Shown here: positions 8,116 to 16,771 of the stretch, piece after piece
Numbering within the stretch: position 1 is the first letter of the stretch
How the letters are laid out: every line of letters starts with the position of its first letter
Position numbers and translations under genes: made by a program
Notes under the pieces: generated by a model
The model's database searches: none
Told to the model about the DNA's origin: nothing
What the model saw: only the letters and a program-made list of their open reading frames with translations
NCBI GenBank assembly: GCA_024681795.1
Contig: JAILAD010000052.1
Span: forward strand, 1-43,919
DNA: 43,919 nt
Direction: 5' to 3'
DNA from: Lachnospiraceae bacterium
GTDB taxonomy: Bacteria; Bacillota; Clostridia; Lachnospirales; Lachnospiraceae

Positions 8116-9255
8116 TTAGTTCAGAATAATCGTTACTTCGGGTCCTTTTCCGGTTACGGGCTCTGTTGCCGAACCGGTCTTTAAATAATCCAGAATTGCA
8201 TTGATGATATCCGGTGTGCTGTAACTGATTTCATTCCGGTAACATACCGCCATTGCAAAATTGTCGGCCGCACAGTCTTCAATCGTATTTACATATCCGG
8301 TATTGTTTCCCATTGTAAGATAGAAGTTCGAAATGTTTTCAACGGGAATCACAACCGAAGGATCGTCGATATCCACGATACCGGTCTGAATGCTGTCAAG
8401 GAGGCTTGCCCCGTCGGTATATTCCGGTACGTAAGGAACAACAATGCCCTTCTTTGTATTACCGTCTACGGTAAATTCCGCATATGCGTCATAGTCTCCG
8501 ACATTCGGCATACGGTAAATCTGCTCGAGTGCTTCTCCGGTAAAAGCCGGTTCCTGACAAAGCGTGAAGTTAAAAATACGGTCGATATTCGTTCTGAAAT
8601 CAATATCGTTTGTAGCAAGAATATGGAAAATCTCTTTTACCATCAGATAATCAAAAATCTCCGCATCCTCCGGGTCGCTGTAATCAAAAGAATTATAAAA
8701 TGCATCACTTACATAAATGCAATTGTCTCTTGCATAGCAAAGGAATTCATTTCCCTCCTCCGCCATTGAGGTCTTGGCAAAGAAGAAAGGTTTGGAAAGC
8801 GGGTATTTATATCCGATTTCGTCGAACTTTGCCTGAATTCTGTCCATACTGTTAATCAGTTCGGAAACCTCACCTTCCGTAAATTCCGTACACTGTTCCG
8901 ATGCGAATGCCTTTAAATCTTCCTTCGTGGCACCCTTCTTTTTCATACGGTACTCAATGTTACGCTCATTTAAATTTTCAAAATAAATAATGCTGGAAGC
9001 AATCTGATCCTTTGCCTCATCCTCCTGAAGAAACGCAAACGTAATGACGTTTCCCCCGTTCTCGGAATGAGCGGAATAGGTCTGATTGGAACCCGTTGCC
9101 CAGGTCTCTGCTCCGACTTCTTCGCTGCTGTCCCTGTTCAGATTGATTAACTTGGGATCGCTCTGGCTTTCAATTCCGTCTTTATTCGTACATCCCGCAA
9201 GAATTGAAGATACAAGTAAAATTGCCATCCCGAGAGTCAGTACTTTCTTTTTCAT
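8116..9255 (-). CDS. Lipoprotein resembling a zinc metallopeptidase with altered HExxH
   Basis: The 379-residue protein has a lipoprotein signal peptide with lipobox LAGC (Cys22), so it is anchored outside the membrane. Residues about 200-230 read LMVKEIFHILATNDIDFR, which resembles the HE(L/I)FH helix of gluzincin-like peptidases but with Lys207 in place of the first His. Further on, NNTGYVNTIEDCAADNF (about 317-333) resembles the third-ligand region (Glu326 followed by ADNF). It may therefore be a catalytically inactive or weakened relative of a secreted metallopeptidase, perhaps a binding protein. Its stop is 27 bases from the guaA start, so read-through into guaA is possible. The assignment rests on motif resemblance only. 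Confidence 0.6.
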   Translation of the reverse strand: MKKKVLTLGMAILLVSSILAGCTNKDGIESQSDPKLINLNRDSSEEVGAETWATGSNQTYSAHSENGGNVITFAFLQEDEAKDQIASSIIYFENLNERNIEYRMKKKGATKEDLKAFASEQCTEFTEGEVSELINSMDRIQAKFDEIGYKYPLSKPFFFAKTSMAEEGNEFLCYARDNCIYVSDAFYNSFDYSDPEDAEIFDYLMVKEIFHILATNDIDFRTNIDRIFNFTLCQEPAFTGEALEQIYRMPNVGDYDAYAEFTVDGNTKKGIVVPYVPEYTDGASLLDSIQTGIVDIDDPSVVIPVENISNFYLTMGNNTGYVNTIEDCAADNFAMAVCYRNEISYSTPDIINAILDYLKTGSATEPVTGKGPEVTIILN

Positions 9256-9467
9256 CTTTTCATTCTCCTTATTGTTTTATCCCCTTATTTCATACCGATT
9301 GCATGGTAAAATCCGGGAAACACAAATACCCAAATGCTATTATAACAATTTTTTTGTCAAACTACTATCTTTTTGTGTTTTTTTGTGCTATGTATAGGTT
9401 ACGATTTTTCTGCTGCATTATTACAACGGAAAACATCCTGAAAACAGATTTTAAGAGGCTTTTTACC

Positions 9468-11228
9468 ATGAAAAACACACATTCCGAAATCATACCGAAA
9501 CTGTATATGAAACTGCTGCCGATTCAGATTATTCTTGTCATTATCGGCGGCTTAAATTCAATCATTGACAATGCGTTTGCGAGTAACCTGATCGGGCCGG
9601 ATGCAATGGCTGTTACAGGACTTTTTAATCCCGTCTCCAATTTTTTAAATGCCGTTAATATTCTGATTTTCGGCGGTGCGCAGGTGCTTTGCGGAAAATA
9701 TCTCGGCAAGCAGATGGTTGAACGGACGAAAAGTATTTTTTCACTGGATATGATTACCATCATCATCTTGTCCGCGGTACTGACGGCCGGCTGTGAAACC
9801 ATTCCCGGCATTATTTCCACGGCTCTCGGTGCAAAAGGTCCTTTTGCTTCGGAACTCTCTCTTTATATCCGCGGATTCGCAATCGGTCTTCCGTTTTTCT
9901 GTCTGGGAACCCAGTTTACCGCATTCCTTCAGCTGGAACATCAGGAAAAAAGAAGTTATATTTCCATCGTAACAATGTTTGTCGTAAACATCTTTTTTAA
10001 CTGGCTGTTCCTTGCGGTATTCAAACTCGGAATGTTCGGACTCGGACTTTCCACTTCCATCGGAAATATCTGCTTCTTTTTCATTCAGGCACTGTATTAT
10101 TTTACCGGAAAATCCATTCTGAAATTCAGCCCGAAAAATATTCTTTTTAAGGATTTAAAAGACATTCTGATTAACGGTCTTCCGGGTGCAAGTTCTCAGC
10201 TCTGTATTTTTATCCGGGGAATTGTCATTAACCGGATTATCCTGCATTTCGTCGGCGAAGACGGTCTTTCCGCGTTCTCCGCAATCGGATCGTTCGGCTG
10301 CGTTTACTGGGCGGTTCCCGCCGGTGTCACTTCCGCCGTAATTGTACTGGGAAGCGTTTATGTCGGGGAAGAAGACCGGGCCGGACTGATAGTATTAATG
10401 AAAACGTTCCTGACACGAGGCGTAGGAATTGTGTCAATTGTTTCACTGGTACTTGCAGCTCTTTGCATTCCGTTTACGAACTTTTTCTTCCATGATCCGT
10501 CTGCACCGGTTTATCACATGACCATGATGGGATTTTTACTGTTTCCGCTTTCTTCCCCGCTCAGCGCATTTGTTGTGGGCTTTTCAAACTACTACCACTG
10601 CCAGTATCACGAGGCCGTCGTCCGGGTTGTTTCCGTTATGGACGGGCTGATCGGAGTCTGTCTTTTTTCACTGATTCTCGTTCCGAAAATGGGAATGACG
10701 GGACTCTGGCTAGCCCAGATTTTCGGCGGTGTCCTGACCGCTTTGATTCTCTATTCGTTTGCAGTCATCTATAATAAAAAATTACCGCTCTCACTGGATA
10801 CGATGATGTGTTTTCCTGAAAATTTCGGGGTTCCCGACGAAAACAGAATCGACATTTCCGTTCACAGCATGGAAGAAGTCATCAATATTTCCCGCAAAGT
10901 CTGGGATTTTTGTGATTCCCACAACATCGGCAAAAAACAGAAAAACTGTGCCGCCCTCTGTGTGGAAGAGCTTGCAGGAAATATCGTCCGGCATGGATTT
11001 TCAGGCAAAAAAAATCGCCGCCTGGACATTCGCGTGTCTTATATCGGCGGCGATATTATCATAAGTTTAAAGGACGACTGTGTGGCATTCAACCCGACTG
11101 AGGCGGCAAAGCTTTTCGACCCGGAGGATATTACGCATAACATCGGGCTGCGTATTGCGATGAATATTTCAAAAAGTATGAGTTATCAGAATACGTTTGG
11201 ACTGAATATTTTGAAAATAATAATTTAA
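9468..11228 (+). CDS. MATE-family transporter fused to an RsbW-like GHKL ATPase domain
   Basis: Residues 1 to about 450 form a twelve-segment MATE (NorM/DinF-like) exporter that would expel small molecules using an ion gradient. The last roughly 110 residues are soluble and resemble anti-sigma-factor-type HATPase domains: CVEELAGNIVRHGF (Cys498, Glu500-Glu501, N-box Asn505), then ISLKDDCVAFNP (Asp536-Asp537; the usual G1 glycines are lost), then HNIGLRIAMNI and a beta-rich end. MATE proteins normally stop after the membrane part. I chose ATG 9468 with AAGAGG nine bases upstream; the reading frame stays open further 5' but would run into the divergent lipoprotein gene. The tail may be a cytoplasmic regulatory ATP sensor or a partner-binding module. 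Confidence 0.85.
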   Translation: MKNTHSEIIPKLYMKLLPIQIILVIIGGLNSIIDNAFASNLIGPDAMAVTGLFNPVSNFLNAVNILIFGGAQVLCGKYLGKQMVERTKSIFSLDMITIIILSAVLTAGCETIPGIISTALGAKGPFASELSLYIRGFAIGLPFFCLGTQFTAFLQLEHQEKRSYISIVTMFVVNIFFNWLFLAVFKLGMFGLGLSTSIGNICFFFIQALYYFTGKSILKFSPKNILFKDLKDILINGLPGASSQLCIFIRGIVINRIILHFVGEDGLSAFSAIGSFGCVYWAVPAGVTSAVIVLGSVYVGEEDRAGLIVLMKTFLTRGVGIVSIVSLVLAALCIPFTNFFFHDPSAPVYHMTMMGFLLFPLSSPLSAFVVGFSNYYHCQYHEAVVRVVSVMDGLIGVCLFSLILVPKMGMTGLWLAQIFGGVLTALILYSFAVIYNKKLPLSLDTMMCFPENFGVPDENRIDISVHSMEEVINISRKVWDFCDSHNIGKKQKNCAALCVEELAGNIVRHGFSGKKNRRLDIRVSYIGGDIIISLKDDCVAFNPTEAAKLFDPEDITHNIGLRIAMNISKSMSYQNTFGLNILKIII

Positions 11229-11238
11229 GAGGTTTCTC

Positions 11239-12036
11239 TCATTCCACACCGTCAAAAAATTCAAGGGCTTTCACCCGGAATTCCGGATTTTCATCATATA
11301 CGGCGTGACCGAAGCCCGGAAAAAATACAGGCTCGCACTTAAGTCTTGCCGCAAATTCAAATGCCGGCTTCAGTCCGATTACCCTGTCGTCTTTTCCCTG
11401 CATCACAAGAGTCGGACAGGCAATCTCCGAAATATCATCGACCGCCTCGAAATTCAGCAGTGCCTGCGTGCAAATCTCACACCGTTTAAATTCATCCTCC
11501 GTAAGATTTCTGCAGGAAGAAAGAATGGCCTCTCCGTACTCCTTCAAAAACTCTTCCGAATAGACATTTTCCGCAAAGGAATTCAACAACCCTTCCTCGT
11601 TCTTTTCCCGTGAAAAACGATTCCAATCGGCAAAGAGCCCGCGCGTTTCTTCAAAAATTCCCGGTGTAGTGGAACCGAGTATCAGGGCCTTTACAAGGTC
11701 AGGCCTGCGCACACTCAGAAGCTGTGCCGCCATGCCTCCCATTGAAATGGAGTATACATACAGATTCTTCAGCCCAAGCGCGTCCAGTACGCGAATCAAA
11801 TCATCCGCCATATCCGAAATCGAATATTGCGCCGGGAGATTTCGTCTTATGTCAAAAACATAAACTTCGTAATTCTTCGCAAACATCTCATACCCCGATG
11901 CGATTAAATCCTTTGCAGGCATAATGCTCCTTACGGAAAATCCGGGAATCATAATCATCTTTCTGTTTCCGTTTCCGAAACGGAAATACTGCATTTCAAC
12001 TTCGTTTGCGATTACGGTTTCAATCTGAATCGACAT
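11239..12036 (-). CDS. Alpha/beta hydrolase
   Basis: The 265-residue alpha/beta-hydrolase-fold protein shows an oxyanion segment IPGFSVRS and a nucleophile region YSISMGG with Ser98. Here the first Gly of the usual G-x-S-x-G elbow is Ser. Asp is in MQGKDDRVIG and His in PGFGHAVYDENPE. No signal peptide is present, so it is probably cytoplasmic. It lies 45 bases downstream of the FIST-GGDEF gene on the same strand, with a GGGGGA ribosome site, so the two may be co-transcribed. Its end is 10 bases from the convergent MATE gene. The substrate is not predictable; the family covers esterases, haloperoxidase-like enzymes and C-C hydrolases. Confidence 0.85.
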   Translation of the reverse strand: MSIQIETVIANEVEMQYFRFGNGNRKMIMIPGFSVRSIMPAKDLIASGYEMFAKNYEVYVFDIRRNLPAQYSISDMADDLIRVLDALGLKNLYVYSISMGGMAAQLLSVRRPDLVKALILGSTTPGIFEETRGLFADWNRFSREKNEEGLLNSFAENVYSEEFLKEYGEAILSSCRNLTEDEFKRCEICTQALLNFEAVDDISEIACPTLVMQGKDDRVIGLKPAFEFAARLKCEPVFFPGFGHAVYDENPEFRVKALEFFDGVE

Positions 12037-12081
12037 ATCTTTTCCCCCTGTGTTGTTATATCGTTCTGCCGGTTTTTGTGT

Positions 12082-13872
12082 TTATTTTTGTGTTTTATAC
12101 TGCACGCAGCAGTTCCGGCCGTTATTTTTTGCTTCATACAGACAGTGGTCAACTTTATTGAATAAATCCGTTCTGTCTTCTTCTCCGTCGGTTGTAATGA
12201 TTCCGATACTGATTGTGACGGATTTGCGGATGGACGGAATCGTTTTTCCGGCCATCTCCTCTCTCAGTTTTTCAGCATATTCAAGCGCTTCCTTTTCGTT
12301 CAGTCCCGGAAGAACCGCAAGAAATTCTTCGCCTCCCCACCTGCCGACTTCCGCACCCGGAATGGACTCTATGGAGGATTTCAGGGCCTCCGCAAACTCC
12401 TTTAATACCTCGTCTCCCGTGAGATGTCCGAACGTATCGTTGATACTCTTGAAATAATCGATATCCGTCATAATAAAACTGGTCGGAGATTTTTCCGCGA
12501 TTGCTTTTTCTATGATTTTCCCCGTCAGTTCTTCAAAATGTCTCCGGTTATTCAGACCTGTCAGCGCATCATAGTTTGACAGAATCGTAAGCCGTTCGTT
12601 CATCTCGGCAAGGTTTCTGTAAGCCACCTGCAGCTCCGATGTGGTAGCGGACACAAGCTGCGTCAGACGTTTGATTAACGATGCCTGTCCTTCCAGTACC
12701 GAATCGTCAATCGCAACCTCCTGAAGTTCACCCTCCGGTGCATCCCCCTCCCTCATGGCAATCGAAAGAAGCGTAATATTATATTCAAGGATTGCATTCG
12801 TCTCCGGATTTCTCTTTACCTCACCCCAGGTATGAAATCCTGACGTGGCTGCCATTTTGCCGAAAGGAATCATCTCCATATTTACATAGGCTTCCCAGAA
12901 TTCCTTTCGAACCGAGCAGGAATACAGAAGGATTGCCTCGGGTTTAAACTTTCTGACCGCATCGAGTCTTTTGTTTACCTTCTGGACGATGAAAGTGGGA
13001 TCTCCGTACGAGAGGTAGATATACATTCCTTCGGTTACATACCCTGCAAGATCCAGCGTTCCGTCATCTTCCACTTTAAGAGTGTGTCTTAAAAGTTCGT
13101 CGTTTTCCACTTTTACAATTAACGGAAATTCAAAGGTTTCTTCCGCAAAAGTTTCCGTTTTGTTTATACTTAAATATTTCTCATAAACCTCCACGGCAGG
13201 TGCGTTGTCAATTTCAATCAGGCGGTTTTCATCCGCTTTGGTGACCACGAAATGATGGCCGAGCGTACGCCAGCCGACGGATTTGTCCACATCAATGTGA
13301 AAGTCTTCTCCCGCATAGGTGATTGCAAAAATTTTGTTATCGGTCAGTCCGTTTTCATCGAAGATGAAGTGTTCTCCGCTCTTCATGCTGTGACCGCCGG
13401 CATAACCGCCGAACACCTGAATTCCCGGGTTCATTTTACTCATTTCTTCCAGAATAATCCGTGTGTTGAATTCCGTACCGGGAAGAAGCAGTTCCACTGC
13501 TTTAATGTGGTCCACGCCTTCCGTCCCGGTGCGGATTTTTTCTCCGACCGAGACCTCATTTCCTTTGATGTCCGAAAAAACGAATTTCCGAATTTCCGTT
13601 TTTTCAAACAGCATTGCGGAAATCAGAACACCTTTTTCCATCAGTCTTGCATAGGCAATTTCTCCGGCAGAAACGGTTCCCGCTATATCTGCTTCCGGGA
13701 AGAGTTCTGCGATTGCACCTGTGATGTCAGATAACAGTTTTTCTTCCAAAATCCCGCTGTAAATATGAAAAAGCAGATGCTTATACAATCCGCTTTCATA
13801 CTCTTTTACAACTGCGGACATCTGATCCGCCATTGTTTCGTAATATTTATACTGCACCAGCATTTGCTTCAT
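12082..13872 (-). CDS. FIST sensor domain diguanylate cyclase
   Basis: The 596-residue protein joins an N-terminal FIST domain (about 30-200) and FIST_C domain (about 210-380) to a short coiled segment (about 395-430) and a GGDEF domain (about 430-596). FIST domains are thought to sense small ligands such as amino acids. The cyclase has YDALTGLNNRRHF at its start and the active-site loop RWGGEEF, so it should make cyclic di-GMP. No RxxD inhibitory site is visible just before the loop, suggesting no product inhibition through that site. No membrane segment is seen, so it is a cytoplasmic sensor. The upstream intergenic region carries a palindromic repeat array that it shares with the divergent peroxidase operon. 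Confidence 0.9.
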   Translation of the reverse strand: MKQMLVQYKYYETMADQMSAVVKEYESGLYKHLLFHIYSGILEEKLLSDITGAIAELFPEADIAGTVSAGEIAYARLMEKGVLISAMLFEKTEIRKFVFSDIKGNEVSVGEKIRTGTEGVDHIKAVELLLPGTEFNTRIILEEMSKMNPGIQVFGGYAGGHSMKSGEHFIFDENGLTDNKIFAITYAGEDFHIDVDKSVGWRTLGHHFVVTKADENRLIEIDNAPAVEVYEKYLSINKTETFAEETFEFPLIVKVENDELLRHTLKVEDDGTLDLAGYVTEGMYIYLSYGDPTFIVQKVNKRLDAVRKFKPEAILLYSCSVRKEFWEAYVNMEMIPFGKMAATSGFHTWGEVKRNPETNAILEYNITLLSIAMREGDAPEGELQEVAIDDSVLEGQASLIKRLTQLVSATTSELQVAYRNLAEMNERLTILSNYDALTGLNNRRHFEELTGKIIEKAIAEKSPTSFIMTDIDYFKSINDTFGHLTGDEVLKEFAEALKSSIESIPGAEVGRWGGEEFLAVLPGLNEKEALEYAEKLREEMAGKTIPSIRKSVTISIGIITTDGEEDRTDLFNKVDHCLYEAKNNGRNCCVQYKTQK

Positions 13873-13948
13873 AATGAAATGTCACCCCCAGTGAAAACAT
13901 CCTTTTTTCATTATATTACTCTCCCCCGGAAAAGTCATCCTTTCCCTT

Positions 13949-14037
13949 GGGGACAGTCCCCCTCGTTTTCCCCGGGTCGTTTTCCCCGGGGACAGTCCCC
14001 AAATCGTTCACAGTTTTTTCACAAGGAACTGTCCCCC
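13949..14037. repeat. Palindromic repeat array A (GGGGACAGTCCCC)
   Basis: Copies are at 13949-13961, 13988-14000 and a degenerate one at about 14024-14037 (AGGAACTGTCCCCC). Offsets are 39 and 36 bases. The first equals 25 plus a 14-base internal duplication (TCGTTTTCCCCGGG twice); the second equals 25 plus an 11-base duplication around TTCACA. The array lies between the divergent FIST-GGDEF and peroxidase genes, upstream of the mapped peroxidase promoter. Confidence 0.85.
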
Positions 14038-14053
14038 AAAAAGAAAAAAACAC

Positions 14054-14081
14054 TTGCATGAATATTTTAATTGTGTATAAT
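14054..14081 (+). promoter_or_regulatory. Promoter of the gpx-flavodoxin-ohrR operon
   Basis: TTGCAT (14054-14059), a 16-base spacer and TATAAT (14076-14081) form a near-consensus sigma-A promoter 42 bases upstream of the peroxidase start, which has its own AGGAGG at about 14111-14116. Confidence 0.7.
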
Positions 14082-14105
14082 TAAATTGTATCCAATGTAA
14101 TTTAG
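14076..14105 (+). promoter_or_regulatory. Candidate OhrR operator
   Basis: Starting at the -10 box, TATAATTAAATTGTA (14076-14090) is an inverted repeat of the form TACAATT-A-AATTGTA with one mismatch, and a weaker second half, TCCAATGTAATTTAG, follows to 14105. From memory this closely matches the tandem inverted-repeat operator that OhrR binds at Bacillus ohrA. The third gene of the operon encodes an OhrR, so autoregulated peroxide derepression is expected. Confidence 0.65.
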
Positions 14106-14123
14106 TTTTAGGAGGTAACTGAT

Positions 14124-14666
14124 ATGAGCATTTATGATTTCACATTCAAGACAAGAAAAGGTGAAGAAGTATCCATGGCAGACTATAAAGGAAAAGTTTT
14201 AATCATCGTAAATACTGCTACCGGTTGCGGCTTTACTCCGCAGTACGAAGATCTTCAGAAGATTTACGAAAAATACAACGAAAAGGGACTCGAGATTCTT
14301 GACTTCCCCTGCAACCAGTTCGCAAATCAGGCTCCCGGTACCGATGAAGAAATCCATACCTTCTGCAAAGGCCGTTTCGGAATTACGTTCCCGCAATTTG
14401 CAAAGGTTGATGTAAACGGTGAAAACGCTCTTCCTCTTTGGAAATATATTACCGAAAACACCAAATTCGAAGGTTTCGGAAAAGGCCCCAAGGCACTCAT
14501 GATGTCCGGCGTAGCCAAATCCCAGGATAAGGATTACAAGAACAACGGAAACATCAAGTGGAACTTCACCAAATTTGTAATCGACCGCGAAGGCAATATC
14601 GTTGCCCGTTTCGAGCCGACACAGGATATGGAAGACCTTGACAGCCTGGTTGCATCACTTGTTTAA
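14124..14666 (+). CDS. Glutathione peroxidase-family (thiol) peroxidase
   Basis: The enzyme reduces hydrogen or organic peroxides. The 180 residues show the peroxidatic Cys35 in TGCGFTPQY, the conserved Gln-bearing FPCNQF, the resolving-Cys region EIHTFCKGRFG, and the Trp in KWNFTKF. Bacterial Cys-type members generally use thioredoxin rather than glutathione, so thioredoxin is the likelier reductant here. It is cytoplasmic, with no signal peptide. It is the first gene of an operon with a flavodoxin and OhrR, under a promoter overlapped by an OhrR-type operator, which supports a role against organic peroxides. Confidence 0.93.
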   Translation: MSIYDFTFKTRKGEEVSMADYKGKVLIIVNTATGCGFTPQYEDLQKIYEKYNEKGLEILDFPCNQFANQAPGTDEEIHTFCKGRFGITFPQFAKVDVNGENALPLWKYITENTKFEGFGKGPKALMMSGVAKSQDKDYKNNGNIKWNFTKFVIDREGNIVARFEPTQDMEDLDSLVASLV

Positions 14667-14684
14667 GAATAAAGGAGAGTCGTT

Positions 14685-15104
14685 ATGAAATACGCAGTCG
14701 CATATTATACACGTTCCGGTAATACGAAAAAAGTAGCGGACAACATTGCCGAAGTGCTCGGTGTCGAAGCAAGAGACATCTCTTTGGAACTCCCCGGAAA
14801 AGTTGATTATCTCTTTCTCGGAAGTTCTCTCTATGCCTTCAAATACGATGAAAGCGTAGAAAAATTCATTGAAAAAAATGCCGGAAATATCGGTACAATC
14901 GTATCTTTTTCCACCTCGGCATCCGGTAATTCCACTGCGAAATTTGTAAAGGAATGCGCTGAAAAAAACGGGATAAAATTTTATCCGCACAGTTTTAAGT
15001 GCCCCGGCAGTTTCATGCTTTTCAACCCCGGAAGACCGAATGAAAAAGATCTGAATGCTGCACGTGATTTTGCAAAAAATATTAAATCCGAATTGGGAGA
15101 CTAA
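14685..15104 (+). CDS. Flavodoxin-family protein
   Basis: This 139-residue flavodoxin-like protein starts with YAVAYYTRSGNTKKVADNIA, where TRSGNT is the FMN phosphate-binding loop, followed by FLGSSLYAFKYD and FSTSASGN segments lining the isoalloxazine site. It is a small electron carrier or quinone-reductase-like protein acting in the cytosol. The gene lies 18 bases behind the peroxidase and 5 bases before OhrR, so the three are co-transcribed. It may feed electrons to peroxide reduction, which is inferred from context only. Confidence 0.85.
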   Translation: MKYAVAYYTRSGNTKKVADNIAEVLGVEARDISLELPGKVDYLFLGSSLYAFKYDESVEKFIEKNAGNIGTIVSFSTSASGNSTAKFVKECAEKNGIKFYPHSFKCPGSFMLFNPGRPNEKDLNAARDFAKNIKSELGD

Positions 15105-15109
15105 TCAGA

Positions 15110-15547
15110 ATGGCTGAATACGATGCATTAAAATTGGATCATCAGCTTTGTTTTCCTCTCTATGCAGCCTCCAGGGAAATCATCAAACTCTATCACGGAC
15201 CGCTTACAAAAATCGGCCTGACATATACGCAGTACATTACGATGATGGTTCTCTGGGAAGAAAAAAAGATCAACGTAAAAAGTCTTGGAAAACGCCTTTT
15301 TTTAGACAGCGGCACACTTACTCCGGTGTTAAAAACCCTGGAAAAAGAAGGATACATTTCCCGTATACGCAGTTCGGAAGACGAACGCGTGTTGATGGTT
15401 GAGATTACCCGCGAAGGCGAAAAATTAAAAGAAAAAGCTGCCGAAATCCCGAAGGAAATCGGCAGTTGTATCAGCCTGAAAGAGCAGGATGCGAAAGAAT
15501 TATACCGCATTCTCTATACCATTTTGGAAAACCGAAACTCACAATGA
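15110..15547 (+). CDS. ohrR: OhrR-type MarR-family peroxide-sensing repressor
   Basis: The 145-residue winged-helix regulator closely resembles Bacillus OhrR from end to end. It has the sensing Cys14 in DHQLCFPLYAASRE, TYTQYITMMVLWE, the recognition segment LFLDSGTLTPVLKTLE, and the wing RSSEDERVLMVEIT. OhrR represses organic-peroxide genes until its reactive Cys is oxidised. No other Cys in the N-terminal part pairs obviously with Cys14; a Cys appears late (GSCISL), so one-Cys chemistry with low-molecular-weight thiols is likely. As the third gene of the operon it would repress its own promoter through the site at 14076-14105. Confidence 0.9.
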   Translation: MAEYDALKLDHQLCFPLYAASREIIKLYHGPLTKIGLTYTQYITMMVLWEEKKINVKSLGKRLFLDSGTLTPVLKTLEKEGYISRIRSSEDERVLMVEITREGEKLKEKAAEIPKEIGSCISLKEQDAKELYRILYTILENRNSQ

Positions 15548-15593
15548 TGATTTAACCGGCATAATTTTAATAAAGCTTTCAAATTCCTTTCAC

Positions 15594-16691
15594 TCATTTC
15601 TCTTTTTTTACAATCACTCCGCCCCCGATGATGCAGTTGTCGCTGTCATAAAAAACAGCCGACTGCCCGGGGGTGGAGGCCCTTACAGGCTTCTCGAAAA
15701 GGATTCTTACCTCATCTTCCCCGATCTTTGAAATCACTGCATTTTCCGCGTTGTGGCGGTATCTGATTTTTACGCGGGCAAAAATCTCTTCACCGGTCTG
15801 CAAATCCGGGATACTTAAAAAGTTCAGATTTGTGCAGAAAACTTCATTCGTAAAAATCTCACCCTCTTCGCTCAGCACGACTTCGTTTGTTTCCGGTCTG
15901 ATTTCGGAAACATAAACCGGATGTCCGAATGCAAGCCCGAGGCCTTTTCTCTGGCCGATTGTATAATGAATGATTCCCTTGTGTTCCCCCAAAACCGTAC
16001 CGTTTCGGTCGATAAAATTACCGGCCCCAAGTCTGTTTTTTATATTTTCATAGTTGTCGGAAAAAACATCTTTTGCATGCTCATTCACATAATCCGCGTA
16101 GTGCCCGTCCTCTACAAAACAGATTTCCTGAGAGTCCGATTTTTCCGCAACGGGAAGTTCCGCCTCTCTGGCTATCTGCCTGACTTCTTCTTTGGTATAT
16201 CCGCCGAGCGGCATTAACAGATGACTTAACTGCTCCTGCGAAAGCCGGTACAGCATATAGGTCTGGTCCTTGTATGCAACCTGTTTTACGGTATAACGTC
16301 CGTTCGGTAATTTTATAACTTCTGCGTAATGCCCCGTTGCGATAAAATCGGCATCAAACAGTTTCGTGCAGTACATCATTCCTTCAAACTTCACGTTTCG
16401 GTTACAAAAAACACACGGGCTCGGGGTCAGTCCCTCTATATAATTCCTGACAAACGGCCTCGTTACATATTCGCAGAAATCTCTTCCGACATTATGAATG
16501 TAAAACGGAATTCCGAGTTTCATGCAGATCCGCTGTGCATCTTCAATTTCACAGCATTTGCTGACTTCTTTTTCGGAATCCGTCCAGGTGCGAAGCGTCA
16601 CACCCACGACTTCATAGCCCTGCTCTTTTAATAAATATGCACATACCGCACTGTCCACTCCGCCGGACAGACCTACTACTGCTTTTGCCAT
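15594..16691 (-). CDS. mnmA: tRNA-specific 2-thiouridylase MnmA
   Basis: MnmA thiolates uridine 34 of Lys, Glu and Gln tRNAs, taking sulfur from a cysteine desulfurase relay and activating the base with ATP. The protein opens with the PP-loop VVGLSGGVDSAVCAYLL, then has the catalytic Cys in SPCVFCNRNVKF, the second Cys in DSQEICFVEDGHY, and GQRKGLGLAFGHPVYV in the central domain, ending in the usual beta barrel. The length of about 365 is typical. I prefer ATG 16691, preceded by GGAAAAG, over a TTG 12 bases upstream. It converges on ohrR and belongs to the housekeeping part of the window. Confidence 0.95.
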   Translation of the reverse strand: MAKAVVGLSGGVDSAVCAYLLKEQGYEVVGVTLRTWTDSEKEVSKCCEIEDAQRICMKLGIPFYIHNVGRDFCEYVTRPFVRNYIEGLTPSPCVFCNRNVKFEGMMYCTKLFDADFIATGHYAEVIKLPNGRYTVKQVAYKDQTYMLYRLSQEQLSHLLMPLGGYTKEEVRQIAREAELPVAEKSDSQEICFVEDGHYADYVNEHAKDVFSDNYENIKNRLGAGNFIDRNGTVLGEHKGIIHYTIGQRKGLGLAFGHPVYVSEIRPETNEVVLSEEGEIFTNEVFCTNLNFLSIPDLQTGEEIFARVKIRYRHNAENAVISKIGEDEVRILFEKPVRASTPGQSAVFYDSDNCIIGGGVIVKKEK

Positions 16692-16771
16692 TGTCTTTTC
16701 CAATCTTTGATGCTTTTACTTTTCTTTTCCCGTACTCCGCGCTTTTCCTTTTTCGGATTCATGGGTTTTCG

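Noticed and set aside
9204-9467. Longer MATE protein starting at 9204
   Set aside because: It would overlap the signal peptide of the divergent lipoprotein; ATG 9468 has a proper ribosome site and begins with a normal MATE N-terminus.
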